64,000 bases of DNA from Flavobacteriales bacterium. GTDB taxonomy: Bacteria; Bacteroidota; Bacteroidia; Flavobacteriales_D; Crocinitomicaceae. The stretch spans positions 1 through 64,000 of the forward strand of contig CANHOA010000011.1 in assembly GCA_947462255.1 (NCBI GenBank), written 5' to 3'. Position numbers and translations under genes: made by a program. Positions 9,341-18,165 of the stretch are shown in pieces. The number at the start of each line of letters is the position of its first letter. Position 1 is the stretch's first letter. The notes under the pieces were generated by a model. That model saw only the letters and a list, made by a program, of their open reading frames with translations, was not told the DNA's origin and made no database searches.

Positions 9341-9912
9341 GTGCTTAAGGCATTATAACAAGAACGACATAAGGGCTGGTACTTTTCTACTGCTCCCACC
9401 AATACTTGCCCCGGTTCATTTGCTGTACGATGAGAGAATTGTGCTAAATTACCACAAGAAAGACAAATAGCATGGACTTTGGTGACATATTCAGCTATCG
9501 CAAGTAAATGAGGCATCGGACCGAAAGGCTTCCCGGTATAATCCATATCTAAACCCGCTATGATAACACGTGCACCTTTTGATGCTAAAGTATGACAAAC
9601 ATCAATAATGCCGTCATCGAAAAACTGGGCCTCATCAATTGCCACTACCTTCTCATTGGCCCAAAGCGTTAAAATTTCAGAGGACACATTAATGAGATTG
9701 GCTTTAACAGCATTGCCTTGATGACTTACCACATTATTCTCACTATAGCGATTGTCAATAGCTGGCTTAAACAATAATAAACTTTGATTAGCAAACTGGG
9801 TTCTTTTTATGCGTCGGATCAGTTCCTCAGTTTTGCCTGAAAACATAGAACCACATATTACCTCAATCCAACCATGTTGTTTGCCTTCTGCGGGAAATTG
9901 TTCTAAAAACAT
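9337..9912 (-). CDS. tdk: Thymidine kinase
   Basis: A 191-residue type II thymidine kinase that phosphorylates thymidine for salvage into dTTP. It shows the P-loop GSMFSGKT (residues 21-28), the DEAQFF Walker B-like motif, the lasso segment and zinc cysteines (CLSCG; CRSC near the C-terminus). It is first of the pair tdk-murF-alr, with a 4-base overlap. Confidence 0.96.
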   Translation of the reverse strand: MFLEQFPAEGKQHGWIEVICGSMFSGKTEELIRRIKRTQFANQSLLLFKPAIDNRYSENNVVSHQGNAVKANLINVSSEILTLWANEKVVAIDEAQFFDDGIIDVCHTLASKGARVIIAGLDMDYTGKPFGPMPHLLAIAEYVTKVHAICLSCGNLAQFSHRTANEPGQVLVGAVEKYQPLCRSCYNALST

Positions 9913-9982
9913 CTTATTTCTTCTTTTAAACGATAATATTAAATAATTTTTGAATTTATCACAATGATAGCGATAGGTTTTT

Positions 9983-9990
9983 TACTTTTG
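9983..9990 (+). promoter_or_regulatory. -7 promoter box for the gene at 10069
   Basis: TACTTTTG fits TAnnTTTG in the 156-base divergent gap between tdk and 10069. It would leave a leader of roughly 70 bases. I see no -33 TTG 19-20 bases upstream. Confidence 0.35.
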
Positions 9991-10068
9991 ACATCTAAGT
10001 ACGCTAAATAGTTTTATTAAGAAGATGAATTGCTATTAACTTCTGTAAAATGTTGAAAAAAAATTAAA

Positions 10069-10911
10069 ATGTCTCAAATGAAAACACTTATTGATTCCAT
10101 TTCAAAAAACATTGCCGCCATTAAAGGAAGCAACATAACAATTGAAGAGTTGGATTTTCTAGTAGAGCAGACAAACTTATTGCATGAGCGACTGGTCATT
10201 CTCCGATACAAAGTATATGAACAAAAGAAAGGCCTTGATACCCCAATTGAAACCGTTGTTGAAGCGACAGAAATCAATGAAACAAGCATTCCGTTAGAAA
10301 GCGACAGTAAAGACAAATCCCCTGAACAGAAACCCTTTGATTTTAGTCTTTTTGAGGAAGAAGAAGAAGCGCTTTTGGAAAATGATCCTGAAAAAACAAT
10401 AGAAGAACATTACTCAGAAACAACTATTTTGGACGAGGAAAACGGCATTATAGAGGAAACAACAATTAAAGAACATTCAGCAACAGTTGAGGAAGGCGAC
10501 TCTATTATTGTGATTAATAAAGAAGAAACCACTACAATCGCTTTTTCGAGTGCAGAAGAGCCACAATTAGGAAATGATATTGTTGCAAGTGATCACCCAC
10601 TGATTGCTCAATTTCGTGCCTTAGAAAAAAATGCGAGAATAGAGCGGGCAATTGTTCCTATTGACAGTTTGATTGGTTCGTTTTCACTGACAGAAAAACT
10701 TCAATTCATTAACGGTCTTTTTGGAGGTTCCAGTGAAGCATTTGCCTCAGCAACAAAGCAGCTTAATGATCAACCAAACATGGCCGCGGCTATTTTAGCA
10801 TTAGTAAATATTGCAGAAACGAATAGTTGGGACTTCGCAATATCAGCTGAAACTATCGATGAATTCATGGCTAAATTATGCCGTAGATATGCAAACAATC
10901 CTTCTTCTTAG
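10069..10911 (+). CDS. Conserved acidic Bacteroidota protein, function unknown
   Basis: A 280-residue cytoplasmic protein in three parts: an N-terminal helical/coiled region (1-65), a long acidic low-complexity linker (about 70-175, rich in Glu), and a C-terminal helical domain (about 178-275) with the pattern PIDSLIGSFSLTEKLQFING followed by LFGGSSEAFASATKQLN and a terminal CRRY. I recall this C-terminal pattern (initiator of a finding-food type IND-FLFI-ELF motif followed by RRF/Y) from many Bacteroidetes hypothetical proteins. The last 23 bases overlap the M28 peptidase start. Role unknown. Confidence 0.75.
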   Translation: MSQMKTLIDSISKNIAAIKGSNITIEELDFLVEQTNLLHERLVILRYKVYEQKKGLDTPIETVVEATEINETSIPLESDSKDKSPEQKPFDFSLFEEEEEALLENDPEKTIEEHYSETTILDEENGIIEETTIKEHSATVEEGDSIIVINKEETTTIAFSSAEEPQLGNDIVASDHPLIAQFRALEKNARIERAIVPIDSLIGSFSLTEKLQFINGLFGGSSEAFASATKQLNDQPNMAAAILALVNIAETNSWDFAISAETIDEFMAKLCRRYANNPSS

Positions 10912-12133
10912 TCTTTTTTTAAGCTTCTCTTCTTGGGGACAAGAGTTCAATTACCGCAATTACACCGATCAATTATGTTCTCCGGGTTTTCAAGGCAGGG
11001 GGTATGTTAATGCTGGCGATTCAATTGCCGGAGAATTTATTGCGCAAAATTTTAAAGCCATTGGCTTATTGCCTATCACTGAAAACTACTTCCAGCCGTT
11101 CGAATTTTCTGTAAACACATTTCCTGGTGATATGCTTGTTTATACCGATCAAGATACCCTTCGGCCAGGGATTGATTTCTTGGTGGCGCCAACATCATCT
11201 GGTGTTCACGGTAAATTTTTATTAATTCAGTTTTCCTGCTCTAAATTGCTCTCTATCAAACAACAAGACATTCGCTTAACGGAAAATGAAGCCCTGCTTA
11301 TTGATCTTTCTGGCCTCTCATCGGATACATTGTCGCTTGTTAAAAAGAAACTAAATGAACTAGCCTTATTTTTTCCAATCCTTGAACTAAGCGACAAAAA
11401 ATTAACCTGGTCTGTGAGCCAAGATGTAAATAAGTATCCTTACCTAATTATTTCGAAAGAAGCGTTCAAAAAATTACCAACAGAGATTCACCTAGACATT
11501 GACCAGAAACACCTTGAAAGTCATGTGGCTAAAAATGTAATCGGATTTTGCCCCGCAAAACGAAAAGCCAAAAAGACCCTGCTAATATCAGCCCATTACG
11601 ATCATTTAGGCAGGATGGGGAGAGACACCTATTTTCCTGGAGCAAATGATAATGCAAGTGGAACTGCTATGTTACTATATTTGGCAGAACAACTCCTTGC
11701 AAAGCCATTAAAATACAATGTATTATTTGTTGCTTTTGCAGGGGAAGAAATTGGTTTGCTAGGATCAAAATACATGAGTTTGCATCCGCCTTTACCATTA
11801 GAAGATCTCCGTTTTATGCTCAATCTAGATATTATGGGTAGCGGAGAAGATGGTATTACTGTTGTTAATTCCACCTTATTTCCTAAAGAATTTGATCTAT
11901 TGAAGTCTATTAATGCGAAAAAAAAATTACTAAAAGAAATCAAGCCTCGTGGACCCGCTGCGAATTCTGACCATTGGTATTTTACCCAAGCAGGCGTGCC
12001 GGCATTCTTCATTTACACAATGGGGCCAAACAAACATTATCACGATATTGATGATCGATATGAAGCCTTAAGCTTTGCTGCTTTTGATGAATTAAATAAC
12101 CTATTATTTCGCTTCCTTAAATCAATCAAGTAA
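10889..12133 (+). CDS. Secreted M28 family zinc peptidase
   Basis: A 414-residue exported aminopeptidase-like enzyme. I start at ATG 10889 (MQTILLLSLFLSFSSWG, a signal peptide). A longer frame open from 10811 would bury that signal inside the protein. All dizinc ligands of M28 are visible: AHYDHLG, ANDNASG, the EE of AGEEIGLLG, NLDIMG, and HYHDIDD near the C-terminus. It should release N-terminal amino acids from peptides in the periplasm or outside the cell. It overlaps the preceding gene by 23 bases and meets the AtpI-like gene tail to tail with an 8-base overlap. Confidence 0.9.
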   Translation: MQTILLLSLFLSFSSWGQEFNYRNYTDQLCSPGFQGRGYVNAGDSIAGEFIAQNFKAIGLLPITENYFQPFEFSVNTFPGDMLVYTDQDTLRPGIDFLVAPTSSGVHGKFLLIQFSCSKLLSIKQQDIRLTENEALLIDLSGLSSDTLSLVKKKLNELALFFPILELSDKKLTWSVSQDVNKYPYLIISKEAFKKLPTEIHLDIDQKHLESHVAKNVIGFCPAKRKAKKTLLISAHYDHLGRMGRDTYFPGANDNASGTAMLLYLAEQLLAKPLKYNVLFVAFAGEEIGLLGSKYMSLHPPLPLEDLRFMLNLDIMGSGEDGITVVNSTLFPKEFDLLKSINAKKKLLKEIKPRGPAANSDHWYFTQAGVPAFFIYTMGPNKHYHDIDDRYEALSFAAFDELNNLLFRFLKSIK

Positions 12134-12515
12134 TTGCTGATTTGAGCGTGTGAATGATACAAAAGACGTTCAAAACGTTTAGCGGTAAAAACATACACAA
12201 GACATCAATAACCACTTTCATATCCGAATTAGAATAGGTCATTGCTGCAGCAAAAAACATAAATAATAGCATTTGAATAGTGTACAAAGAAATAATTGAT
12301 ACTATTAACTCTTTAGGATTTTTATAAATAGAGGGGAGCATGATGGCCCATCCTATTAGGAATATCCCTGTGAAGACCAATAAGGCTAAAACAAACCTAT
12401 TGGACATAAAAAGTTCGAGGTTTAGTAGCGTAAAAAGAAGATAAAGTAAGGCAATAGCTATAAATGAAAAGCCGCTATTGCGAATGTAGACGTAAAATTG
12501 GCGTTTACTATTCAT
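12126..12515 (-). CDS. Four-helix membrane protein, AtpI-like by position
   Basis: A 129-residue protein with four predicted membrane helices (about 13-33, 41-62, 71-95, 103-123). It overlaps atpZ by 8 bases. In Flavobacteriia a small membrane protein of this kind sits between atpZ and atpB, and the ATP synthase I-like role is inferred from that position. Here no atpB follows; the gene ends against the M28 peptidase gene. Confidence 0.65.
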   Translation of the reverse strand: MNSKRQFYVYIRNSGFSFIAIALLYLLFTLLNLELFMSNRFVLALLVFTGIFLIGWAIMLPSIYKNPKELIVSIISLYTIQMLLFMFFAAAMTYSNSDMKVVIDVLCMFLPLNVLNVFCIIHTLKSAIT

Positions 12516-12711
12516 TTCTCAAGACACCTTTTATTACGATGTACAATGATAAAACAACTCCTAAAAACAAGAGCCCAATCGTCCAATAGGAACTTTTTGA
12601 ATTTAGGTAGCCATCTAAATAATCGCCTAAAAATCCGAAGGAAAATATTATGGCTGCCATTTGAAATCCCAGAGTAGAAAAACGAATGAAGGAATTATTT
12701 TTTGGTTTCAA
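12508..12711 (-). CDS. atpZ: AtpZ/AtpI-family small membrane protein
   Basis: A 67-residue protein with two hydrophobic helices and the family signature FLGDYLDG between them, ending VIKGVLRNE. It fits the AtpZ/ATPase gene 1 family, accessory proteins encoded at the head of F-type ATP synthase operons. It lies 14 bases after bactofilin and overlaps the next membrane protein. The catalytic ATP synthase genes are not in this window. Confidence 0.8.
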   Translation of the reverse strand: MKPKNNSFIRFSTLGFQMAAIIFSFGFLGDYLDGYLNSKSSYWTIGLLFLGVVLSLYIVIKGVLRNE

Positions 12712-12725
12712 GGGGTGGTAGGATT

Positions 12726-13136
12726 CTAATCCTCATCCTCTACATCTGATGTAAAGGTTGTTGTTGTCATTGGTGATTTCATCACACATGATCCTTCAAA
12801 AAAAGCACCTTCTTCAATGGTTAATTTAGTTGATTGAATATCTCCTTTGATTCTCGCGGTTGAACGCATTGTCAATAAATTTTCAATCGTTAATTCGCCA
12901 TGGATGGTACCATCGATTTCAGCATTAACACAAACAAGATTTCCTTTTATCTTACCTGAAGAACTAATTTGCACTTTTCCAGAGCAAGAAACATTGCCAA
13001 TAATATCGCCTTCAATCAAAATATTTGAGTCAGAAACTATATCGCCTGTAAATTCAGTGCCAGATAGAATTTTATTAAATTCTGTTTGTTCGTTATTGGA
13101 AGTGCTCCCACCAAAAAATTCTTTTCTTTTCAACAT
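12726..13136 (-). CDS. Bactofilin
   Basis: A 136-residue polymer-forming cytoskeletal protein. Residues about 27-115 show the repeating right-handed beta-helix pattern of bactofilins (GDIVSDSNILIEGDIIGNV; GELTIENLLTMRSTARIKGDI). Tails at both ends are hydrophilic. It sits 3 bases after sprE/porW, an association familiar from Flavobacteria, and before atpZ. Bactofilins assemble without nucleotide and scaffold cell-wall or envelope machinery. Confidence 0.92.
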   Translation of the reverse strand: MLKRKEFFGGSTSNNEQTEFNKILSGTEFTGDIVSDSNILIEGDIIGNVSCSGKVQISSSGKIKGNLVCVNAEIDGTIHGELTIENLLTMRSTARIKGDIQSTKLTIEEGAFFEGSCVMKSPMTTTTFTSDVEDED

Positions 13137-13139
13137 AAA

Positions 13140-15791
13140 TCAGTAATTAAGGTCGTAAAACTCTTTATACGATTCAAAGTTACTTGATTCTATTAACTTT
13201 TTCAAATTTTCTAGCGTAATAATCTGAATTCTGTTGTTTTGCCATTGGTCTAACTGCTCGTATCCGGCTTTGTAGGAAAAGATATAATCATTTGCGAGCT
13301 TAATAGATTCGAATTCTGAAATAAGAATAAAACCAGTTTCATTAAGCGTTAATTTACTCTGAACCTTCAATTTGAGACTTTTAAATTTCTTAGTATTAAA
13401 ATCGGTGATGTCATTTTTAGCATCATTAGCATCTTCCTCTTGATCCATTAGAACAATCAAATATTGCGTAATAGAATCATTATAGGTATAGATTCCTTGC
13501 TTAGCAACAGGGAGCGCTTCATTTATAGAATATCCTTTGGTAATGATGTCCAACATTTCTTTTGCCCTTATTGCTTGTGGCGATCCGGGTTTTTCATCGA
13601 TAATATTTGTTAGCTTAGGTATTATAGACGTTTTATTTTCGGTTAATTGTCCCGCTGCTAGCGCATTTAACAAGAGATATTCTGCCCTCAAGGCATTCGT
13701 TCTGTCACCGCTTACAATTTGTTCAGTAGCATCAAAAACCACTTTATATTCCTTGGATTCGTATCGGGAAATAAGCGCTATATATTCCTTTTGCGCGGCT
13801 ATACGCCCCTCCTTTTGTTTTGTAAAAAAATCTGGGTCTTTAAAATAATTAGCCATATCAGAATTAGGATAATATTTTATGATATAGTCTTTGTACTGAT
13901 TTCCCAATCCTGAATTTTCATTCAATTTATACAATTGAAATGCCGCAGAAAGATCTGTTAGGCAAATTCTATTCATTTCGAATATTTTTTCAAATTGTGC
14001 AATCGCCAATTTATCTTCGCTGAGTAACTCCTTATATAAAAGGCCTGAAGTATAGAGGGCATCCATTTCTTTAATGATCGATTTTTCAAAAAGACTATCT
14101 GTTAGGGGAAGGCCTTTGCGCAAACTTTCTACACTCAAGGTATCTACTGATTGATTGACTGCTACATCTACCTTGGCCGAGTCGATTGCCGGACCATCCT
14201 TTTCTACCTTGTTGTCGGAAAAAATAATTTTATCAGATCGTCGCCAATCATCCTTATTTTCCCTAGTTCCCCAAAGCTTTCTGAATTCATTTGACCCTTC
14301 TTCTTTGAGCTTTGAATTGTTAAAATACCATTTATTCGTGCTCGTATTTTGATTGGTATTCGATTGTTGTTGTAGCGCTAACAATTTTGCTGCTTGGGCC
14401 TCCTTTAAGCGCTGCTGTTCTTTTTTAATGTCTTTGATTAGCTCCTTAAGAAACTCTGTTTGTTCTTTTTCGGGCATTTTTGCGATTCGCTGAACACTAT
14501 CTTCAAATTGAGCGCTTTCCAAGGAATTAACCAAATCTAATAATTTCATCGCTTTTGATTTAACCACATCACCATTAGGATAAGCTTCCGGCATGAACCT
14601 AGCACACGAATCGTAGTATTTTTGAGCGCTGATGTAGGCTTTCTGGTTAAACGAAAGGTCCCCCAATTTTTCATATGACAGGGCTTTTTGCCGCTTATTA
14701 CTTGTCGAATAAAATGCTGAGCTTGTGTAGTAAGCCTTGCTTAAATCATCGTTCCCTCTATTGAGTTCGAGTGTAGCTTTGGCAAAATAAATTTGATCCT
14801 TATATGGCGCATTTTTACCGTCACGCAGCATTTTATCCAATCCCTTGGAAAGTTTATTATTATTGCCGAGCATCGCTCTATTGAGGCGCGCATTGAAGGA
14901 AACTTCATAAAGTGCGGCGGCGGATAAGGCTTTTGAATAATTCTCCTGTGCGGATTCCACGCTCCCTTTTTGCTGATATATTTGTCCAAGAATAAAATAA
15001 ATTCTGGCTTTTTCTTGTTTGTTGTTCACTGTTTTAACGGCATTGGATAGCGAAAAAGCAGCCTCATCGAATTGATTTCTTTTAATCGCTAAATCGGCCT
15101 GGGTTTTATAGATTTCAAACTGCAATGATTTTGTCATCTTAGGCTCTTGATTCTCCTCTGGATTTTTTTTCTTAAATACTTTAAATACGTCTTTCAGTGA
15201 TTTCTTTTTCTGACTTAATGCTGTTTCTTGTAGCTCATCAAGCAATAATTTAGCCTCTGAATATTTATTTTGTTCGATATAGATTCGAGCAATCCATAAT
15301 TCAGAAATATACCTTGATGGATCTTTCTTAAAAAATCGCTTAACGAAAAGAAAGTTTTTGAGTGCTTTATCATAATCTCGTCGATAAAACAATGCTTTTC
15401 CAACCGTAATCCAATTTTCATCAATCCATTTATTATGCTCTACTTCTTTCGCGCTCATGTCTTCCGCACTAGGCATAGAGTGGTTCAAAATTACTTTTGA
15501 ACACTTAACAACCGCTGTATCAATAGACGGGAACATGCCTTTTACCTCTGTTTCATTTGGTAGTGGTGAAATCGGAAGAATGGAATAAAAATCGTCTTTC
15601 CGACTATTATTATAGGTTAAAAGAGCTTGATTCAATAATTCCTCAGCATTAAAATGACCATTATATTTTGCGGTCATTCCGTGATAGAATCGATTAAGAA
15701 AAGTGTTTTTTTCGGTAGAACAAGACACCAAGATTGTGACTAAAACAAAGGTCAAATAAAGGTGAATTGGTCGCTTCATAAATAAATTCAA
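13140..15791 (-). CDS. sprE: T9SS/gliding lipoprotein PorW/SprE
   Basis: An 883-residue TPR-rich lipoprotein. The lipobox is LVSC with Cys24 (an alternative start is Met5). After it comes NTFLNRFYHGMTAKYNGHFN, the opening typical of PorW (Porphyromonas) and SprE (Flavobacterium gliding), then many TPR-like helices (EELWIARIYIEQNKYSEA-type repeats) up to about residue 430, a charged glutamine-rich stretch near 440-490, and further TPRs. It is needed for type IX secretion in those organisms, and this window encodes two T9SS cargo proteins at 56777-59686. It heads the string sprE-bactofilin-atpZ-AtpI-like with gaps of 3, 14 and -8 bases. Confidence 0.88.
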   Translation of the reverse strand: MNLFMKRPIHLYLTFVLVTILVSCSTEKNTFLNRFYHGMTAKYNGHFNAEELLNQALLTYNNSRKDDFYSILPISPLPNETEVKGMFPSIDTAVVKCSKVILNHSMPSAEDMSAKEVEHNKWIDENWITVGKALFYRRDYDKALKNFLFVKRFFKKDPSRYISELWIARIYIEQNKYSEAKLLLDELQETALSQKKKSLKDVFKVFKKKNPEENQEPKMTKSLQFEIYKTQADLAIKRNQFDEAAFSLSNAVKTVNNKQEKARIYFILGQIYQQKGSVESAQENYSKALSAAALYEVSFNARLNRAMLGNNNKLSKGLDKMLRDGKNAPYKDQIYFAKATLELNRGNDDLSKAYYTSSAFYSTSNKRQKALSYEKLGDLSFNQKAYISAQKYYDSCARFMPEAYPNGDVVKSKAMKLLDLVNSLESAQFEDSVQRIAKMPEKEQTEFLKELIKDIKKEQQRLKEAQAAKLLALQQQSNTNQNTSTNKWYFNNSKLKEEGSNEFRKLWGTRENKDDWRRSDKIIFSDNKVEKDGPAIDSAKVDVAVNQSVDTLSVESLRKGLPLTDSLFEKSIIKEMDALYTSGLLYKELLSEDKLAIAQFEKIFEMNRICLTDLSAAFQLYKLNENSGLGNQYKDYIIKYYPNSDMANYFKDPDFFTKQKEGRIAAQKEYIALISRYESKEYKVVFDATEQIVSGDRTNALRAEYLLLNALAAGQLTENKTSIIPKLTNIIDEKPGSPQAIRAKEMLDIITKGYSINEALPVAKQGIYTYNDSITQYLIVLMDQEEDANDAKNDITDFNTKKFKSLKLKVQSKLTLNETGFILISEFESIKLANDYIFSYKAGYEQLDQWQNNRIQIITLENLKKLIESSNFESYKEFYDLNY

Positions 15792-15836
15792 ATGCGTTAA
15801 CTAATAATATTGGGGTTTAGTATTGAAGACACTAAA

Positions 15837-16547
15837 TTAAGCAATGTTTGTAAAGACTTGCTGAATATCGTCATCATCTTCAATTTTATCCAACATTTTC
15901 TCTATGTCTACTAATTGTTCTTCCGAAAATTCGACAGGCGTAGTAGGAAAGCGGCTTAAACTGGATTTCTGAATTTCTATTTGTAAATCTTCTAGCGCTT
16001 TGGACAAGGATCCAAAAGCTGAATAATCACCATATACAAAAATCTGCTTATCGTCGACTTCTATTTCTTCACAGCCTGCATCAATTAGATCTAATTCCAA
16101 TAATTCTGGATCAATTTCGTCGGTCAGGTTAATTTCAAAAACACTTTTTCGTTCAAACATAAACTCAAGAGACCCAGTCGGTACTATTCCCCCGTTTGCT
16201 TTATTGAAGTACGATTTCACATTGGCCACTGTTCTTGTTGGATTATCGGTGGCGCATTCAATAAATACAAGGACGCCATGAGGGCCTTTCCCTTCATAAT
16301 TTACTTCGGTAAAAGAAGCAATATCTTTTTGGGTTGCTCTTTTAATAGCAGCATCGATATTATCTTTAGGCATGTTTTCAGCCTTTGCATTTTGAATGGC
16401 TGTCCGCAGTTTCGCATTCGTAGATGGATCCATTCCGCTCTCTTTGGCGGCCATGGTGATTGCCTTTCCTAATTTTGGAAAAATCTTGGACATTTTGTCC
16501 CATCGCTTTTCTTTTGCTGCTCGTCGATATTCAAACGCTCTTCCCAT
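15837..16547 (-). CDS. yebC: YebC/PmpR family protein
   Basis: A 236-residue member of the YebC/TACO1 family. The start [21 protein letters not shown] and the stretch [27 protein letters not shown] are diagnostic. Members act as transcription regulators or, in the TACO1-like branch, assist translation of proline stretches; the sequence alone does not separate these. It precedes sprE by 45 bases. Confidence 0.95.
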   Translation of the reverse strand: MGRAFEYRRAAKEKRWDKMSKIFPKLGKAITMAAKESGMDPSTNAKLRTAIQNAKAENMPKDNIDAAIKRATQKDIASFTEVNYEGKGPHGVLVFIECATDNPTRTVANVKSYFNKANGGIVPTGSLEFMFERKSVFEINLTDEIDPELLELDLIDAGCEEIEVDDKQIFVYGDYSAFGSLSKALEDLQIEIQKSSLSRFPTTPVEFSEEQLVDIEKMLDKIEDDDDIQQVFTNIA

Positions 16548-16563
16548 TCTATTTTTATTTTCT

Positions 16564-16571
16564 CAAAGGTA
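16564..16571 (-). promoter_or_regulatory. -7 promoter box of yebC
   Basis: TACCTTTG on the minus strand, 16 bases before the yebC ATG. A TTG (16594-16592) lies 20 bases further upstream, a good fit to the Bacteroidota -33/-7 arrangement. Confidence 0.6.
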
Positions 16572-16602
16572 AAAAATTCATTTTTGAAAGCCAAGTCGAA
16601 AC

Positions 16603-17199
16603 CTAGCATATCTCAAGTATTTGATCAATATAGTTCAAAATTGGCTCATTTCCGAAACCTGAAATACTTGAAGTAGTAAAAACGGGTGGCATTTCCTCCC
16701 AAGTTTTCAGCATTTCTTTTTTGAATTTCGAGGTGTTTCTCTGTAAAGCAGAACTAGATAATTTATCAATTTTAGTAAACACAAGAACAAATGGTAATTG
16801 CTTTTCGCCGCACCAATTGATAAATTCTAAATCAATTTTTTGGGGTTCAAGCCTTGAATCCAACAAAATGAATATATTCATTAAGCTTTTCCTATTTGTT
16901 AGGTAATCTGCGATGAATTTTTCCCAGTTTGACCGTGCTGATTTTGAAACTTTGGCATAACCATAACCAGGCAAATCAACCAAATACCATTGATCATTAA
17001 TAACAAAATGATTTATTAACTGAGTTTTCCCTGGTGTTGAAGATGTTTTTGCTAATTTTTTATTGCCTGTCAATAAATTAATTAGAGACGATTTTCCGAC
17101 ATTAGATCGTCCAATAAAGGCAAATTCAGGCAAGCCATCTTCGGGGCATTTTTTGTGATCTGTATTCGAAACCACAAAAGAAACCGATTTTATTTTCAT
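16603..17199 (-). CDS. engB: Ribosome-biogenesis GTPase EngB (YsxC/YihA)
   Basis: A 198-residue GTPase for late assembly of the 50S subunit. G1 GRSNVGKS is at residues 30-37, G2 around SSTPGKTQ, G3 DLPGYGY, and G4 TKIDK. It is the usual size for the family. It is divergent from the MerR gene at 17279 across 79 bases. Confidence 0.97.
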   Translation of the reverse strand: MKIKSVSFVVSNTDHKKCPEDGLPEFAFIGRSNVGKSSLINLLTGNKKLAKTSSTPGKTQLINHFVINDQWYLVDLPGYGYAKVSKSARSNWEKFIADYLTNRKSLMNIFILLDSRLEPQKIDLEFINWCGEKQLPFVLVFTKIDKLSSSALQRNTSKFKKEMLKTWEEMPPVFTTSSISGFGNEPILNYIDQILEIC

Positions 17200-17203
17200 G
17201 CAT

Positions 17204-17211
17204 CAAAGATA
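17204..17211 (-). promoter_or_regulatory. -7 promoter box abutting engB
   Basis: TATCTTTG on the minus strand ends only 4 bases before the engB ATG, so the transcript would be leaderless or nearly so. A TTTG lies 26 bases upstream, longer than the usual 19-20 spacing. Confidence 0.4.
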
Positions 17212-17278
17212 GTTTTATTTTTTTGTGTTACCTTGAACAAAAATAATCGTGGTTTGTTTCGGATTTAGATAAAGGACA

Positions 17279-18151
17279 ATGTCAGTATACAAAATAAAAG
17301 ATCTTGAGGTGTTGTCGGGGATTAAAGCACACACCATACGTATTTGGGAGAAGCGATATGGCATCTTAAATCCTGAACGATCTGATTCAAAAATTAGGGC
17401 TTACAACAACGATGAATTAACACACTTAATGAATTTAAGTTTGCTCAACAAAAATGGGTATAAGATTTCACATCTTGCCATTTTAAGTTTTGACGAAATA
17501 AAGGATTTAGTTTGGGAAATTCGCGACGATCTTAAATTAGACAATAGTCAAGAAAAACTAATTTCTGCTTTAATAAGCCTTGATGAAGAACTATTTAGGG
17601 ATACTCTCGGTCATCTTATCGACACCGTTGGGTTAGAAAGAACATTCAGTGAACATCTTATCCCATTTTTAGATAGGATTGGTGTTATGTGGTTGGTAGG
17701 AACAATTCATGCCGCACAGGAACATTTTATTTCAAATTTGATTCGACAAAAGATTATAGTAGAAATAAATAATCAAAAAATTCCGGAAGTCACAACTGAT
17801 CCGATATTGCTTTATTTGCCAGAACACGAATGGCATGAAATAAGTTTATTGTTTTACCAATATCTTTTACGAAGTAAGGGTATTCACACCGTATATATTG
17901 GACAAAGTTTGCCATATGGCTCTTTGCAAACATGTATAGAAATACTTAAACCTAAAGCAATTCTAACGTCATGGCTAACATGCGTAGAGGATTCATTTAT
18001 GAAGAGCTATTTTAAACAATTGTACAAAGATGTTGGCGGAATACCAATTATGGCAGGCGGGGCACAAATCAACTTAAATTCACAACTGATTAAAGAATAT
18101 ATTATTGAAATAAAAAATTCAAGCTCCTTATTAAGCCATTTTAAGGATTAA
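17279..18151 (+). CDS. MerR-family regulator with B12-binding domain (CarH/LitR-like)
   Basis: A 290-residue regulator. MerR helix-turn-helix at 1-70 (HTIRIWEKRYGILNPERS), a four-helix cap near 90-165 with W138, E148 and H149 (MWLVGTIHAAQEH), and a Rossmann B12 domain from about 174 with the lower-ligand histidine H186 (PEHEWHEIS; the usual glycine after the motif is Ser). These match CarH W131, E141, H142 and H177. The residue after the Trp, His132 in Thermus CarH and the second ligand formed after light exposure, is L139 here. CarH-type proteins repress DNA in the dark with adenosylcobalamin. No carotenoid gene is nearby, so the target is unknown. Confidence 0.85.
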   Translation: MSVYKIKDLEVLSGIKAHTIRIWEKRYGILNPERSDSKIRAYNNDELTHLMNLSLLNKNGYKISHLAILSFDEIKDLVWEIRDDLKLDNSQEKLISALISLDEELFRDTLGHLIDTVGLERTFSEHLIPFLDRIGVMWLVGTIHAAQEHFISNLIRQKIIVEINNQKIPEVTTDPILLYLPEHEWHEISLLFYQYLLRSKGIHTVYIGQSLPYGSLQTCIEILKPKAILTSWLTCVEDSFMKSYFKQLYKDVGGIPIMAGGAQINLNSQLIKEYIIEIKNSSSLLSHFKD

Positions 18152-18165
18152 GACCTCGTTGAAAT

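Noticed and set aside
10811-10888. Longer start of the M28 peptidase
   Set aside because: Would place the clear signal peptide at 10889 inside the protein and lengthen the overlap with the preceding gene.
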